A stretch of 64,000 nt of DNA from Emticicia soli (GTDB lineage: Bacteria; Bacteroidota; Bacteroidia; Cytophagales; Spirosomataceae), in assembly GCF_037860775.1 (NCBI RefSeq), contig NZ_JBBEWC010000013.1:62001-126000 (forward strand). Reading direction: 5' to 3'. Of this stretch, positions 15,723 to 25,059 are shown in pieces. Numbering within the stretch: the first letter of the stretch is position 1; the number at the start of each line of letters is the position of its first letter. A program made the translations under genes and the position numbers. The notes beneath the pieces are model-generated. The model made no database searches. It saw nothing but the letters and a program-made list of their open reading frames with translations, and had not been told where the DNA came from.

Positions 15723-18440
15723 ATGATAAAAACTAAGTACCTGTGGTATATCAATGCCTTTTTGACATTGGTTGCGATATACATGGCCTACCGCATTTGG
15801 TTTGCACCTAAAAGAGATGCCTGGAATTATATTCCTGACAACGCATTTTTAGTGGTCGAAAGTTCGCAAATTCAACGTTCTCTCTTTAATAAGCAAGGCT
15901 TTGACTCTACACAATTGGCCGATATTCCGTTTTTCTACGATGCACTTCAACCTTTAAAGAAAATAGTACAAAGTGTTGATGAAAACGAGGTTGCCGAAAA
16001 GTTTTTGCGTCGCAAGCGCATCACTTATTCGCTGCATCGTGAAACCAAAAAGAATCTTGAGTATATTATTTATATTCCGATGGGTACTTTTGGGGCTGCC
16101 GAGTTCTTGAATCAGCTCACAAAACCTGACCCTAGCAAGCGTAAAGTATATGGGCGCACTTACAAAGGCACCCGAATAGATGAGCTTTATACGGCCAACA
16201 ACTTATTGATGTTTAACTTTCTGATTCATGACGATTTCTTGATTTGTAGTGGCTCAAAGGTTTTACTTGAAGAAGTGGTTAATCGTATTAAATCAGGCGG
16301 AGCGACCGAGGGTTTTCCGTTTAAAGAAAGTCGCCGGGGAATAGCGCATATCTATTTCAAGAGCCGTAATCTGCAAGATGTGGCCGATATTCTGCCCTCT
16401 CAGCTTTCTCCAAACCTGATAGAGTTTTTTGGGAATATAGCCCCTCGAAACCCCGATATTGTTTTTGAGAAGCCCAAAATCCCGAATACGGTGTCGGCCT
16501 ATATTTATTCAAAAGGTACAAACACCATTCCGTTTTTAGGTATTTTTAGTCAGCAAATGCCACAGCCTTTTACCTGTACCGACCTGATACCCGAAAACAC
16601 GGCCATTACATTCCGTATAAGTTTTAAAAACAAAAATAAGCTTGCACAAGATTTTAATAATTATTTCAGAGGCAACGAACAGGCGCTTCTGGCTGAGCGA
16701 GATAGCCTTAATCGTTTTCTGAATATCAATATCCCGAGCCTGTATTCAATCTTAAAAAATGAGGTTGTGTTGTGCGAAATGGAAACCTCGTCAGATGAAC
16801 CTTCGAAGAAAATACTGCTCATTAAAACCGAAGATCCTGCCGATGCCTTGAATATGTTTGATGATTTGGCCGATAACGCCGAAAAACTATCTTCTTATTT
16901 TAAGCCTCAGCCTTTTAGTTATCTGAACAACTACGTACGTAAGATTCAGATAAGCCAGTTGCCGGCTTTACTTTTTGGCTCTATTTTCAGAGGTTTTGCT
17001 GATTGCTATTATACGCAAATAGGCGACTACATGATTCTGGCGAGTGATGATGATGCCATGCGTGAGTACCTCAATAACCTGAACTTTGGCCAAACCTGGG
17101 CGAAATCTAACATTTATACCGATTTCGTTAAAAAACTTCGTCCGCAGGCGCAGGTTACGGCTATTATCAGTCCACAACGAATCTGGAATAACCTCTATTA
17201 TTCCTTGCCGCAAAAATGGCGCAGCAGTACTATCAAGCACGAGCAAAGGGCTAAAGCCATACGTTTTGTGGCCGTTGAAAACTTTGTAATCAATAATACT
17301 TTTGGCACAAAACTGCTCATTGAGAAGATTCCGCAAACGCAAAAAGAAGTATTGGTTAACCGATTCTTTTTACAGGATAGCCTTAGTGCTAATGCCGCTT
17401 TTGTGGGCAAGCCTTTTATTATTAAAAATGCGTATAATACATCAGAAGAGATTTTGCTACAACGCGCCGACCATCAAGCGGTATTGTTGAGCAATGCGGC
17501 TAAGGAAGTAAATACAATACCACTGAGCCAACCGCTTACGAGTGCGTATCTGCTACCGACCGATTATTTCCAGAATGGCACTTTGCATTATCTGGCTACA
17601 ACTGCCGATAAACTTTTGTTTTTTACCCGCGAAAATCAGACCGGACTAGTTGCCAACTATGCCGATATTGATTTTAGTGGTTCAATAAGAGCAGTAGCTG
17701 CCAGCGAAACAAAGATATATGTAGCCGACGATGGCGGAAATGTCTATGTAATTAATGAAGAAACGCAGAACATCAGCAAGGTGAAAATACCAATGTTGCT
17801 GACTGATATTATGCGCATTCAGCCGGTAAAATACAAGAACAATACCTATCTGGCTATTCTGCAAAAAGATGGGACACTCAATGTGATTTATGAGCAGGGA
17901 CCGTTTTTGAAGGGTTTCCCGAAAGTGCCGCTGACGGCTCGTCCGGTAGAGATGGTGATAGAAGAGGGGCAGGGGAAAAACTCAATTATTACGCTCATTT
18001 CAGAAACAGGAGAGATAAAGAAAGTAGACATGAATGGTAATTCGCTTGACAGAGCGAATATTCAGTTGGAACGACCTGACAAGGCAACGGTTTTTGAAGT
18101 GATTTTCGACCAGAATCATAAAGACTGGCTCATTGCCCGCCGAACGCCTACTTCGTTGATTATACTGAACAAACAAGGGAACGCGGTTTTAGAAATAGGA
18201 AGCACCAATTTTATGAAATCTCAATTGCGTTATTTCGATTTAGGTAACGATTTGCGCTTCGTCGGGATTTTTGATGGAAAGAATAACACCTTGTTCGATT
18301 TAAAAGGCAGAATGCTAGGCGATAAGCCTTTGGCCGCTACGGCTCTACCGGCAGTTTCGTATTCAGAGGCATACAATAAGCTATTTATCTATAATACTAA
18401 TAAAACCAGATTTGAGGTTTGGACGGTGAAGTTGAAGTAG
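15723..18440 (+). CDS. Membrane-anchored protein of unknown function
   Basis: 905 residues. One N-terminal membrane helix (YLWYINAFLTLVAIYMAYRI, about 6-25) is followed by a large domain that should face the periplasm. The first 550 residues have alternating strands and helices, with FxVVESSQIQRSL near the start. From about 600 onwards short strand repeats appear (VANYADIDFSG, KIYVADDGGNVYVI, LNVIYEQGPFLKGFP), which look like a beta-propeller. I do not recognise a named family; proteins of similar layout are widespread in Cytophagales. It is monocistronic and divergent from mnmE, with 229 bases between the two starts. Confidence 0.7.
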   Translation: MIKTKYLWYINAFLTLVAIYMAYRIWFAPKRDAWNYIPDNAFLVVESSQIQRSLFNKQGFDSTQLADIPFFYDALQPLKKIVQSVDENEVAEKFLRRKRITYSLHRETKKNLEYIIYIPMGTFGAAEFLNQLTKPDPSKRKVYGRTYKGTRIDELYTANNLLMFNFLIHDDFLICSGSKVLLEEVVNRIKSGGATEGFPFKESRRGIAHIYFKSRNLQDVADILPSQLSPNLIEFFGNIAPRNPDIVFEKPKIPNTVSAYIYSKGTNTIPFLGIFSQQMPQPFTCTDLIPENTAITFRISFKNKNKLAQDFNNYFRGNEQALLAERDSLNRFLNINIPSLYSILKNEVVLCEMETSSDEPSKKILLIKTEDPADALNMFDDLADNAEKLSSYFKPQPFSYLNNYVRKIQISQLPALLFGSIFRGFADCYYTQIGDYMILASDDDAMREYLNNLNFGQTWAKSNIYTDFVKKLRPQAQVTAIISPQRIWNNLYYSLPQKWRSSTIKHEQRAKAIRFVAVENFVINNTFGTKLLIEKIPQTQKEVLVNRFFLQDSLSANAAFVGKPFIIKNAYNTSEEILLQRADHQAVLLSNAAKEVNTIPLSQPLTSAYLLPTDYFQNGTLHYLATTADKLLFFTRENQTGLVANYADIDFSGSIRAVAASETKIYVADDGGNVYVINEETQNISKVKIPMLLTDIMRIQPVKYKNNTYLAILQKDGTLNVIYEQGPFLKGFPKVPLTARPVEMVIEEGQGKNSIITLISETGEIKKVDMNGNSLDRANIQLERPDKATVFEVIFDQNHKDWLIARRTPTSLIILNKQGNAVLEIGSTNFMKSQLRYFDLGNDLRFVGIFDGKNNTLFDLKGRMLGDKPLAATALPAVSYSEAYNKLFIYNTNKTRFEVWTVKLK

Positions 18441-18546
18441 GTATTAATGATTTTTTTAAGCCTGTAGACAAAGGCGCAGACAAGGTTTTGACTAAAGCCA
18501 TCTTTGAGGTTGTTATTTATTCTCTAGCTAATTAGAGTTCAAGCAA

Positions 18547-18694
18547 TATAGAAAAGAACGCTTATTTTGTGGAACTAATCATTAAGGGAACACAGGTATT
18601 AGCTATTAATATTGAATCATCGCACTTCGGTGAATAAATTTCCTTTGTTATATTAGACACCCAATTATTAAGGTTCCAGAAATAAGCGTTCTTT
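18547..18694. repeat. Inverted repeat with AAATAAGCGTTCTTT arms
   Basis: The arms AAAGAACGCTTATTT (18553-18567) and AAATAAGCGTTCTTT (18680-18694) are perfect 15-bp inverted copies. Pairing continues inwards through GTGGAACT and AGGTTCCA with a one-base bulge. Bases 18547-18567 also recur exactly, 21 bases long and inverted, at 49929-49949. A third, one-mismatch copy is at 18841-18855. The element fills part of the 522-bp gap between convergent genes. Confidence 0.8.
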
Positions 18695-18713
18695 AAATAA
18701 ATCAGACCGATTC

Positions 18714-18839
18714 GTAGAGACGACATGCTGGCGTCTCCAAGGGCCTGTAAAAATTAAAGATTTATCTATTAGGTTGGTCTCTCAAATATGATTTTTTGAG
18801 GTTTATAGACCCTTGGAGACGCCAGCATGTCGTCTCTAC
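18714..18839. repeat. 30-bp perfect inverted repeat made of nested hairpins
   Basis: Bases 18714-18743 and 18810-18839 are perfect 30-bp inverted copies. Each arm is itself a hairpin because GAGACG and CGTCTC bracket ACATGCTGG. The motif belongs to a GAGACG...CGTCTC hairpin class that I recall from other bacteria. Between the arms lie 66 bases with a further ATTAGGTTGGTCTC segment. Following it, 18938-18960 resembles the inner part of the 1941-2127 element (GGGGTCTTTTCCAAA). Confidence 0.85.
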
Positions 18840-18962
18840 AAAAGAACGCTCATTTCTTGAATCCGAATCAAAGGACGAGAATTTACTCGACGCACATTTG
18901 TGGGTACACAATAGCTTCACAGTTGGTTTGGGGTCTTTTCCAAAAATTCTTTGGTACAAAAG

Positions 18963-20462
18963 CTATCTCCTAAGCACTTCTTCTATTTGTTGTATCAGCG
19001 CTTCTCTTTGCATAGGCGATTGGGTTCTTGATAATTCAACTTTACCATATCTATCAATAATAGCATAAGTAGGGTAGCCCGTACCTTTTATGTTTTTCAT
19101 AATCTCTTGTGATAAATTTCGAGAGGCAAAAATGTGACTTCCCTCCAGATTATAAAAGGCAATCAGTTGTTTCCACTTTTCTTGGTCTGTATCATGATTG
19201 GTTATGTACAGGAATGTAAGACCTTTGTTTTCAAAGTACTTCTTTAATGCAGCAGAATGCTGATTTATATCCTGTCGGCAAGGAGCGCACCAGGTGCCCC
19301 ACATATCAAGAAATATAGTTTTGCCTTTAAAGTGAGTTAAGATATTATCCCAGTTCTCAAGACTATCTACAAACACCATCTTATCTGTCAACTGGTTTTT
19401 ATATCGTGCAATAGCATCGGCAAATGGCTTTTCGAAATAGATGCTAAATTCACTTTTAGGAAATTGGTGCTTAAAGTCGTTAAATATAGATTCTACATTG
19501 GCAAACAATTGCCTTTCAACCATTAAATCAAGTAATAATGCATACATCTGTTCTTTAACTTTAGCCGTAAAGTGCTTTTCTATGAGTTTTTGTTTCAACT
19601 GATTCATTGCATCTTTTTTCATAATAGATTCAGCTGCAATACTATCATTTGCAAACCATTCTCTATAAAAATCAGAAGGTCTGTCATAAAAGTCGTCTAT
19701 CGCATCTTCATATCTTCTATCAAGAAATGTTTTAAGGTATTCATGATAAGAAGGTGCTACCAAGGCTTTTTCATCAGACAGTTCTACTTCGTTTTGTAGT
19801 GCCTTAAACGTGTTTTCCCAGCTTTGTTTATTTCTAGCCACTTCGTCTCTCATGTTAATCCTGAGGTTACCGTATTCATTATAAAACGACGATAATCGGG
19901 CATATTTCAGATGATATTGCAAGGCTTCTTTGCAGTTAGCAGAAAGATGATAGATTTTTGAAATAGAATCTAAAACTGCTTTATCACGACTATAAAAGTT
20001 GTTAATAGCGCTGTATATTCTATCAGGTACTGAATCTTGCTTTGCTTCTCCTACATTATAGAAGGTTTCAATGCCTTTAAGATGATTATCGTCAGCCCCA
20101 TTGCCGGTGATAATTATCTCCGTTTGGTTTCCCTCAGTTAAAGTCAGATTATAACCTTTCCGGATATAGAAGAATTGTTTAAGAAAGGTTTTATTGCCGG
20201 TGCTATCGCTGATTTTTAAAATAACTAATTCATTGTCGATAGATTCCAGATTGAAAGAGAAGGCTCCGGTTTTATCAATGTTTGTTTTAAGAACAGCAAT
20301 ATTCGGAGTATCATACATCAAACTTTTTGTTGGTCTGCTTAGGGTTACAAGACCATAGCTAAAGCCAGGAAGTTTACCTGTAATACTTGTCTTTTGCGCA
20401 AAAGATTGAGTAAATAAAATAGAACACAACAAAAGGATAAAGAGTGATTTCATAATAGGCAC
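18963..20462 (-). CDS. TlpA-like thiol-disulfide oxidoreductase lipid-free exported protein
   Basis: 499 residues. Signal peptide MKSLFILLLCSILFTQSFA; the true start may be the second methionine (20453). Residues 25-120 form a strand-rich N-terminal domain like that found before thioredoxin domains in Bacteroidota. The middle part is helical. A TlpA/ResA thioredoxin domain covers about 365-499, with the redox motif WCAPC (Cys392, Cys395) and the cis-proline segment GTGYPTYAIID. It should reduce disulfides in the periplasm, for example for cytochrome c assembly. It lies 126 bases downstream of a second thioredoxin-fold gene on the same strand. Confidence 0.88.
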   Translation of the reverse strand: MPIMKSLFILLLCSILFTQSFAQKTSITGKLPGFSYGLVTLSRPTKSLMYDTPNIAVLKTNIDKTGAFSFNLESIDNELVILKISDSTGNKTFLKQFFYIRKGYNLTLTEGNQTEIIITGNGADDNHLKGIETFYNVGEAKQDSVPDRIYSAINNFYSRDKAVLDSISKIYHLSANCKEALQYHLKYARLSSFYNEYGNLRINMRDEVARNKQSWENTFKALQNEVELSDEKALVAPSYHEYLKTFLDRRYEDAIDDFYDRPSDFYREWFANDSIAAESIMKKDAMNQLKQKLIEKHFTAKVKEQMYALLLDLMVERQLFANVESIFNDFKHQFPKSEFSIYFEKPFADAIARYKNQLTDKMVFVDSLENWDNILTHFKGKTIFLDMWGTWCAPCRQDINQHSAALKKYFENKGLTFLYITNHDTDQEKWKQLIAFYNLEGSHIFASRNLSQEIMKNIKGTGYPTYAIIDRYGKVELSRTQSPMQREALIQQIEEVLRR

Positions 20463-20588
20463 AGTTTAAAAGAAATAGAGGTTTTATTCTACGGTTTTCT
20501 TTTCTAACGTATTCAGAAAACGCTTATTATGGCTCTATTTCTTAAAAAATCTTAATTCTTGTAAAACCCTGTGTGCACTTATATGAAT

Positions 20589-21482
20589 TTACTTCCTCAA
20601 CTCCCCAATTTTCTCCTTCGCACTCGTCAGATTTGCGTCTAGCTGCAAAGCCTTTTCATAATAATAAAGGGCTTTCTTTTTATCGCCACTTATCAGATAG
20701 GCTTCGGCCAGGCTGTCGAAAGTATTAGCCTCTTGTGGATATACGTTTGTGTTAAGCGCCAATACGGCAATGGCTTGTTGGTAACGCTTTTGGGCTAGTA
20801 GTACGTAGCCATAGGCATTGAGTTCGCTTGAGTTGCGGAGTAGAGGCTTTATTTCAGCACTGATTTTCTGGAGTTCGTTGGGTAATTGCTTGGCCTGATG
20901 GGTTTCTACAATTTGCGCTACTTTGTTTTGTGCCTGATAGGCTGAGGCGTAGGGCTCTTGTCTGATGATTTTTGACAGGTCTTTTTCTAGAGACTCAACA
21001 GGTCGCTCGATTATTCGGCCGATTTCAAGGCCGTTTTTAAGAATAATAAAAGTAGGTACCCTGAATATGTTCCAGCCTGTTTCTTCATGTGTAGGGCTTT
21101 GTTTATAGCGTTCCTGCGCGTTATCGACCATCACGAACTTTAGTTTTGCGTTAGAAAGGCCGGCCTTTTCTGCCACTTTCATAAAACGGGGTAGGTTCTG
21201 CTGGGTATCTCCACACCAGGTTGCGGCAAAGGTGAGTATCTCAATATCGGCTGTCTTCTCTTTAAAAGATTGGGTAATGGTGCTATCTACCTGATAATTG
21301 TTATAGAACTTATCATACCACTGATTATAAGGGAAACGCATGAAAGCCACCTTAGAACAGGGGCCAAGCAGCATGGTGTTACCACGTGAATCGAAGGCTT
21401 CTTGGTTAATAAAAGGGCTTGAGTTTTGCGCAAAAGTGGCAAAACTCAAGCATACAATAAACAAAGTGTAATGCTTTTTCAT
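20589..21482 (-). CDS. Exported thioredoxin-like protein with TPR tail
   Basis: 297 residues with signal peptide (MKKHYTLFIVCLSFATFAQ). A thioredoxin-like domain covers about 75-175: ILTFAATWCGDTQQNLPRF and FRVPTFIILKNG. The active site is Cys90-Gly-Asp-Thr, so the second cysteine of CxxC is missing and the protein cannot act as an ordinary disulfide reductase. Two TPR-like helix pairs (about 215-293, AYLISGDKKKALYYYEKALQL) end the protein and suggest protein binding. It may share a transcript with the TlpA-like gene downstream. Confidence 0.82.
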   Translation of the reverse strand: MKKHYTLFIVCLSFATFAQNSSPFINQEAFDSRGNTMLLGPCSKVAFMRFPYNQWYDKFYNNYQVDSTITQSFKEKTADIEILTFAATWCGDTQQNLPRFMKVAEKAGLSNAKLKFVMVDNAQERYKQSPTHEETGWNIFRVPTFIILKNGLEIGRIIERPVESLEKDLSKIIRQEPYASAYQAQNKVAQIVETHQAKQLPNELQKISAEIKPLLRNSSELNAYGYVLLAQKRYQQAIAVLALNTNVYPQEANTFDSLAEAYLISGDKKKALYYYEKALQLDANLTSAKEKIGELRK

Positions 21483-21692
21483 AAATGCGTATAAAATCTT
21501 GAATGAGCCTCAAAATTAGTAGCTTAACGTATAGGCAGTTGTTAAGAATTTCCTAACGATTTGTGAATGTTTGTTAATGGGTATATTGCCCAAAGCAGTG
21601 CCTTGAAAATGTTGGGGAGCGAAATATAGACAGAAATTTGGCTAACCAACTGATAACGAGAAAAATAATTAAAAAATCTTTTTGATTATTTA

Positions 21693-21722
21693 TTGTAGTA
21701 ATCAAAAAAAAACATACCTTTG
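21693..21722 (+). promoter_or_regulatory. Bacteroidota promoter of the rplC leader
   Basis: TTG at 21693-21695, a 19-base spacer, then TACCTTTG at 21715-21722. This matches the TTG-N19-TAnnTTTG consensus fully, and the bases that follow (CACCTC) are a common start context. It lies 412 bases before rplC and fires towards it. Confidence 0.75.
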
Positions 21723-22134
21723 CACCTCAATTGAAAACGGAGTACTTCTCATTTGGTTAAATGAAGTCTCGAATCATTCGGGAAACCAATTTAACTTTGA
21801 CTGTAAGCATATCTACGAACAAGTTTCGTAAAACAATTCAGAACAGTCTCCGAAAGCTATGAATTTTACAGGAATCACTGCAAGGTAACAAGGAATCGTC
21901 CTGCACCTTATTTAGTTTTGACCTTACCGAAACGGGGTATCCCACAGCGGTTTGCAGTGTAATGAACAAGTTGACGGGTTGTCAACCTCTGGGAATAGTA
22001 AATAATTTATTGACCGACGTTTGTATTAGTGCACTTTTTTTCGGAATTTTGCACCCCCGTTTAGATGCCGAATTGTGATTTGGCAGAAAAAGAATCAAAA
22101 TAGGTTATAATAGCAAAATAAAGCGTAAAATACC
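21723..22134 (+). other. Long structured leader before rplC
   Basis: About 410 bases without a supported gene. CACTGCAA (21876-21883) can pair with TTGCAGTG (21952-21959), enclosing GGTAA/TTACC pairing. A second hairpin GTTGAC-GGGTT-GTCAAC follows at about 21972-21988. The stretch may be a regulatory leader for ribosomal protein control or a separate small RNA. No known riboswitch signature was recognised. Confidence 0.45.
22020..22051 (+). promoter_or_regulatory. Probable second promoter close to rplC
   Basis: TTTG at 22020-22023, a 20-base spacer, then GAATTTTG at 22044-22051, one base off TAnnTTTG. The following GCACCCCC resembles the start context of the upstream promoter. It would give a leader of about 75 bases. 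Confidence 0.5.
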
Positions 22135-22755
22135 ATGTCTGGAATTATCGGAAAGAAAGTTGGAATGACAACTATCTTCAACGCAGAAGGTCAAGCAGTA
22201 CCATGTACTTTGATAGAAGCAGGTCCTTGTGTTGTTACTCAGGTTCGTACTGAAGATAAAGATGGCTACAAAGCTATCCAATTAGGTTACGGCGAGAAAA
22301 AAGAAAAAAACACTAGCCGCCCGTTGGTAGGTCATTTCAAAAAAGCAGGCACAACGCCTAAGCGTAAATTGATTGAGTTCAAAGAGTTTGAAAAAGAATA
22401 CAGCCTTGGCGATACTATTCGTATTGAAGATGTTTTTGCAGAAGGTGATTTCTTAGATGCAAGCGGAAACTCAAAAGGTCGTGGTTTCCAAGGGGTTGTA
22501 AAACGCCACGGATTTGGTGGTGTTGGTGGTCAAACCCACGGTCAGCATAACCGCGGACGTCACCCTGGTTCAATCGGTGCGTGTTCGTTCCCATCAAGAG
22601 TATTCAAAGGTCTTCGTATGGCTGGTCGTATGGGTAACACTCGTACAACAATCCAAAACCTTAAAGTATTAAAAGTAATATCGGATCAAAATTTAATCGT
22701 TATCAGCGGTTCAATTCCGGGAGCTAAAAACTCATACATTACTTTACATAAATAA
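22135..22755 (+). CDS. rplC: 50S ribosomal protein L3
   Basis: 206 residues, normal length. L3 is a primary 23S rRNA binder near the peptidyl transferase centre. The signature GRGFQGVVKRHGFGG and GSIGACSFPSRVFKGLRMAGRMGN is clear. It is the first gene of the cluster; rpsJ, which normally precedes it, is not present in the window. A palindromic insert separates it from rplD. Confidence 0.98.
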   Translation: MSGIIGKKVGMTTIFNAEGQAVPCTLIEAGPCVVTQVRTEDKDGYKAIQLGYGEKKEKNTSRPLVGHFKKAGTTPKRKLIEFKEFEKEYSLGDTIRIEDVFAEGDFLDASGNSKGRGFQGVVKRHGFGGVGGQTHGQHNRGRHPGSIGACSFPSRVFKGLRMAGRMGNTRTTIQNLKVLKVISDQNLIVISGSIPGAKNSYITLHK

Positions 22756-22757
22756 AA

Positions 22758-22833
22758 AAACACCCCCAGCCCCTAAAGGGGAGTGTTTAGAGTACATGTT
22801 TTAAAAAGCTCCCTTTAGGGCGGGGAGCGTTTA
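22758..22833. repeat. Palindromic insert between rplC and rplD
   Basis: CCCCAGCCCCTAAAGGGGAG (22764-22783) is matched in inverse by CTCCCTTTAGGGCGGGG (22809-22825), and each arm also contains its own CCCTAAAGGG hairpin. It starts 3 bases after the rplC stop. It belongs to the same C-rich/G-rich class as the repeats at 35101-35247 and in 62350-62420. Confidence 0.8.
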
Positions 22834-22873
22834 GGTCGAAACTGAACGACATCGAAAAAATACAGTAGATACA

Positions 22874-23500
22874 ATGGAATTATCAGTATTAAGTAAAGAC
22901 GGAAAAGAATTAGGTCGTAAGGCAACTTTGTCTGACGCTATTTTCGGAATCGAGCCAAACGAACACGTGGTTTACTTAGATGTAAAACACTACTTGGCAA
23001 ATCAGCGTCAAGGTACGCACAAAGCAAAACAAAGAGCTGAAATTGCACGTTCAACAAAGAAAATTGTTCGTCAAAAAGGTTCAGGCGGTGCTCGTCACGG
23101 TTCAACCAAAGCTCCAACTTTCGTAGGTGGTGGTCGTGTATTCGGGCCAGTTCCACGTGATTACGATTTCAAATTGAATAAGAAAGTAAAAGTATTAGCT
23201 CGTAAATCTGTTCTTTCTGCAAGAGCTAAAGAAAATAACATCTCAGTTATTGAAGATTTCACTTTCGACGCTCCAAAAACAAAATCTTACTTAGCATTTC
23301 TTGGTGCATTGTCATTGACAGGAAGCAAAACGCTTTTCATTTTGCCTGACTACAATACCAATGTGTATTTATCAGCTCGTAACATTCCTAAAACGAAAGT
23401 TTTGAGTGCAGACGAAGTAAGTACTTATGACTTAATCAATGCTGATAAATTGATCATTAGCGAAGGTGCTTTGTCGAAAATAGAATCAATATTGAACTAA
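22874..23500 (+). CDS. rplD: 50S ribosomal protein L4
   Basis: 208 residues, usual length. L4 binds domain I of 23S rRNA, and its long loop lines the exit tunnel; here the loop is RQKGSGGARHGSTKAPTFVGGG. In E. coli L4 also represses its operon; whether that applies in Bacteroidota is not known from this sequence. Starts 118 bases after rplC and 35 bases before rplW. Confidence 0.98.
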   Translation: MELSVLSKDGKELGRKATLSDAIFGIEPNEHVVYLDVKHYLANQRQGTHKAKQRAEIARSTKKIVRQKGSGGARHGSTKAPTFVGGGRVFGPVPRDYDFKLNKKVKVLARKSVLSARAKENNISVIEDFTFDAPKTKSYLAFLGALSLTGSKTLFILPDYNTNVYLSARNIPKTKVLSADEVSTYDLINADKLIISEGALSKIESILN

Positions 23501-23535
23501 AAGCTGCAACGCAGTTTTGCTAATAAATTAAGAAA

Positions 23536-23823
23536 ATGAGTGTACTTAAAAGACCAATCATCACCGAGAAAACTCAAAAAGGTACCGCAAAAGGTAAATT
23601 TGTGTTTGAGGTAGCGAAAGATGCGAACAAAATCGAGATCGCAAAAGCTGTCGAAAAGATGTATGGCGTTTCAGTTACTGACGTAAACACCATTCGTCAA
23701 ATCGGTAAAAAGAAATCAAGAATGACTCGTAGCAGAGCATCTTCTGGTATTACTTCTACTTTCAAGAAAGCAGTTGTAACCCTGAAAGAAGGTGAAATGA
23801 TTGATTTCTACGAAAATTTATAA
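23536..23823 (+). CDS. rplW: 50S ribosomal protein L23
   Basis: 95 residues. It begins with the conserved LKRPIITEKT and has the loop KKSRMTRSRASSG. L23 sits at the tunnel exit and docks trigger factor and SRP. Located between rplD and rplB in the standard order. Confidence 0.97.
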   Translation: MSVLKRPIITEKTQKGTAKGKFVFEVAKDANKIEIAKAVEKMYGVSVTDVNTIRQIGKKKSRMTRSRASSGITSTFKKAVVTLKEGEMIDFYENL

Positions 23824-23907
23824 GAATAGATTCTGTGAGAGATCACAAGTCGTTCCATCATTAAATTTCAAGTATAGCCTTTAATGGCTGCAAAAGATTA
23901 AGTAAAA

Positions 23908-24732
23908 ATGGGTATCAAGAAATTAAAACCAATCACCCCGGGTCAACGTCATCGTGTAGCTCCAGATTTTTCTGAGATTACTGCAAGTAAACCAGAAAAA
24001 AGCCTGACAACTACGATCAAGAAAACCGGTGGTCGTAATAACGAAGGACACCGTACTGCACGTTACATCGGTGGTGGCCACAAACGTAGATATCGTATCA
24101 TCGATTTCAAAAGAAGCAAAGTAGATGTTTCGGCTGAAGTAAAAACTATCGAGTACGATCCAAACCGCTCAGCACGTATTGCTTTGGTGCAATATACTGA
24201 CGGCGAAAAGGCTTATATCATTGCCCCACAAGGCTTGAAAGTAGGTCAGGTAATCATCGCAGGTAAAACAGTTGCTCCTGAAATCGGTAACTCTCTTCCA
24301 TTAGGAAGCATGCCGCTTGGTACAATTGTTCACGCTATTGAGTTACATCCTGGTAAAGGTGCTCAAATGGCACGTAGCGCAGGAACTTACGCTCAAGTGT
24401 TGGCGAAAGACGGTAAATATGTAACCTTGAAAATGCCTTCAGGTGAGATGAGAATGGTATTGGCTACTTGTGTTGCTACAGTAGGTACAGTATCAAACGC
24501 AGACCACATGAACGTAACTTACGGTAAAGCAGGTCGTAAACGTTGGTTAGGTGTTCGTCCACGTGTAAGAGGTGTAGCTATGAACCCAGTAGATCACCCG
24601 ATGGGTGGTGGTGAAGGTCGTGCTTCAGGAGGTCACCCACGTTCACGCAATGGCTTATTAGCTAAAGGCAAGAAAACGCGTGACAAAACTAAGCCGTCGA
24701 CTAAGCTAATCGTTTCAAGAAGAAGTAAATAA
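23908..24732 (+). CDS. rplB: 50S ribosomal protein L2
   Basis: 274 residues, the normal length. L2 supports subunit association and peptidyl transfer. Conserved GRNNEGHRTARYIGGGHKR and GVAMNPVDHPMGGGEGR are present; methionine replaces the second histidine of the E. coli DHPHGGGEG motif, a difference I associate with Bacteroidota. Ends 28 bases before rpsS. Confidence 0.98.
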   Translation: MGIKKLKPITPGQRHRVAPDFSEITASKPEKSLTTTIKKTGGRNNEGHRTARYIGGGHKRRYRIIDFKRSKVDVSAEVKTIEYDPNRSARIALVQYTDGEKAYIIAPQGLKVGQVIIAGKTVAPEIGNSLPLGSMPLGTIVHAIELHPGKGAQMARSAGTYAQVLAKDGKYVTLKMPSGEMRMVLATCVATVGTVSNADHMNVTYGKAGRKRWLGVRPRVRGVAMNPVDHPMGGGEGRASGGHPRSRNGLLAKGKKTRDKTKPSTKLIVSRRSK

Positions 24733-24760
24733 TCAAAATAAAGAATATAGATAAGTATTT

Positions 24761-25039
24761 ATGGCACGCTCATTAAAAAAAGGACCATATATTGATTACC
24801 GCCTTGACAAGAAAGTTGTTGACATGAACAACTCTGGCAAAAAATCAGTCATCAAAACATGGTCGCGTCGCTCAATGATCTCTCCGGATTTCATTGGACA
24901 TACTTTCGCAGTACATAACGGTAATAAATTTATTCCGGTTTATGTAACTGATAACATGGTAGGTCACAAATTGGGTGAGTTCTCTCCAACGCGTAACTTC
25001 CGTGGACACATTGCAAAGAAAGATAAAGGAAAAAGATAA
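24761..25039 (+). CDS. rpsS: 30S ribosomal protein S19
   Basis: 92 residues. Starts MARSLKKGPYID and contains RRSMISPDFIGHTFAVHNG, both diagnostic. S19 sits in the 30S head with S13. Only 20 bases separate it from rplV. Confidence 0.98.
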   Translation: MARSLKKGPYIDYRLDKKVVDMNNSGKKSVIKTWSRRSMISPDFIGHTFAVHNGNKFIPVYVTDNMVGHKLGEFSPTRNFRGHIAKKDKGKR

Positions 25040-25059
25040 TAATTGTACATTTGTAAAAA

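Noticed and set aside
21723..22134. rpsJ or a known riboswitch upstream of rplC
   Set aside because: No S10-like reading frame in any frame and no known riboswitch core; only general hairpins are seen.
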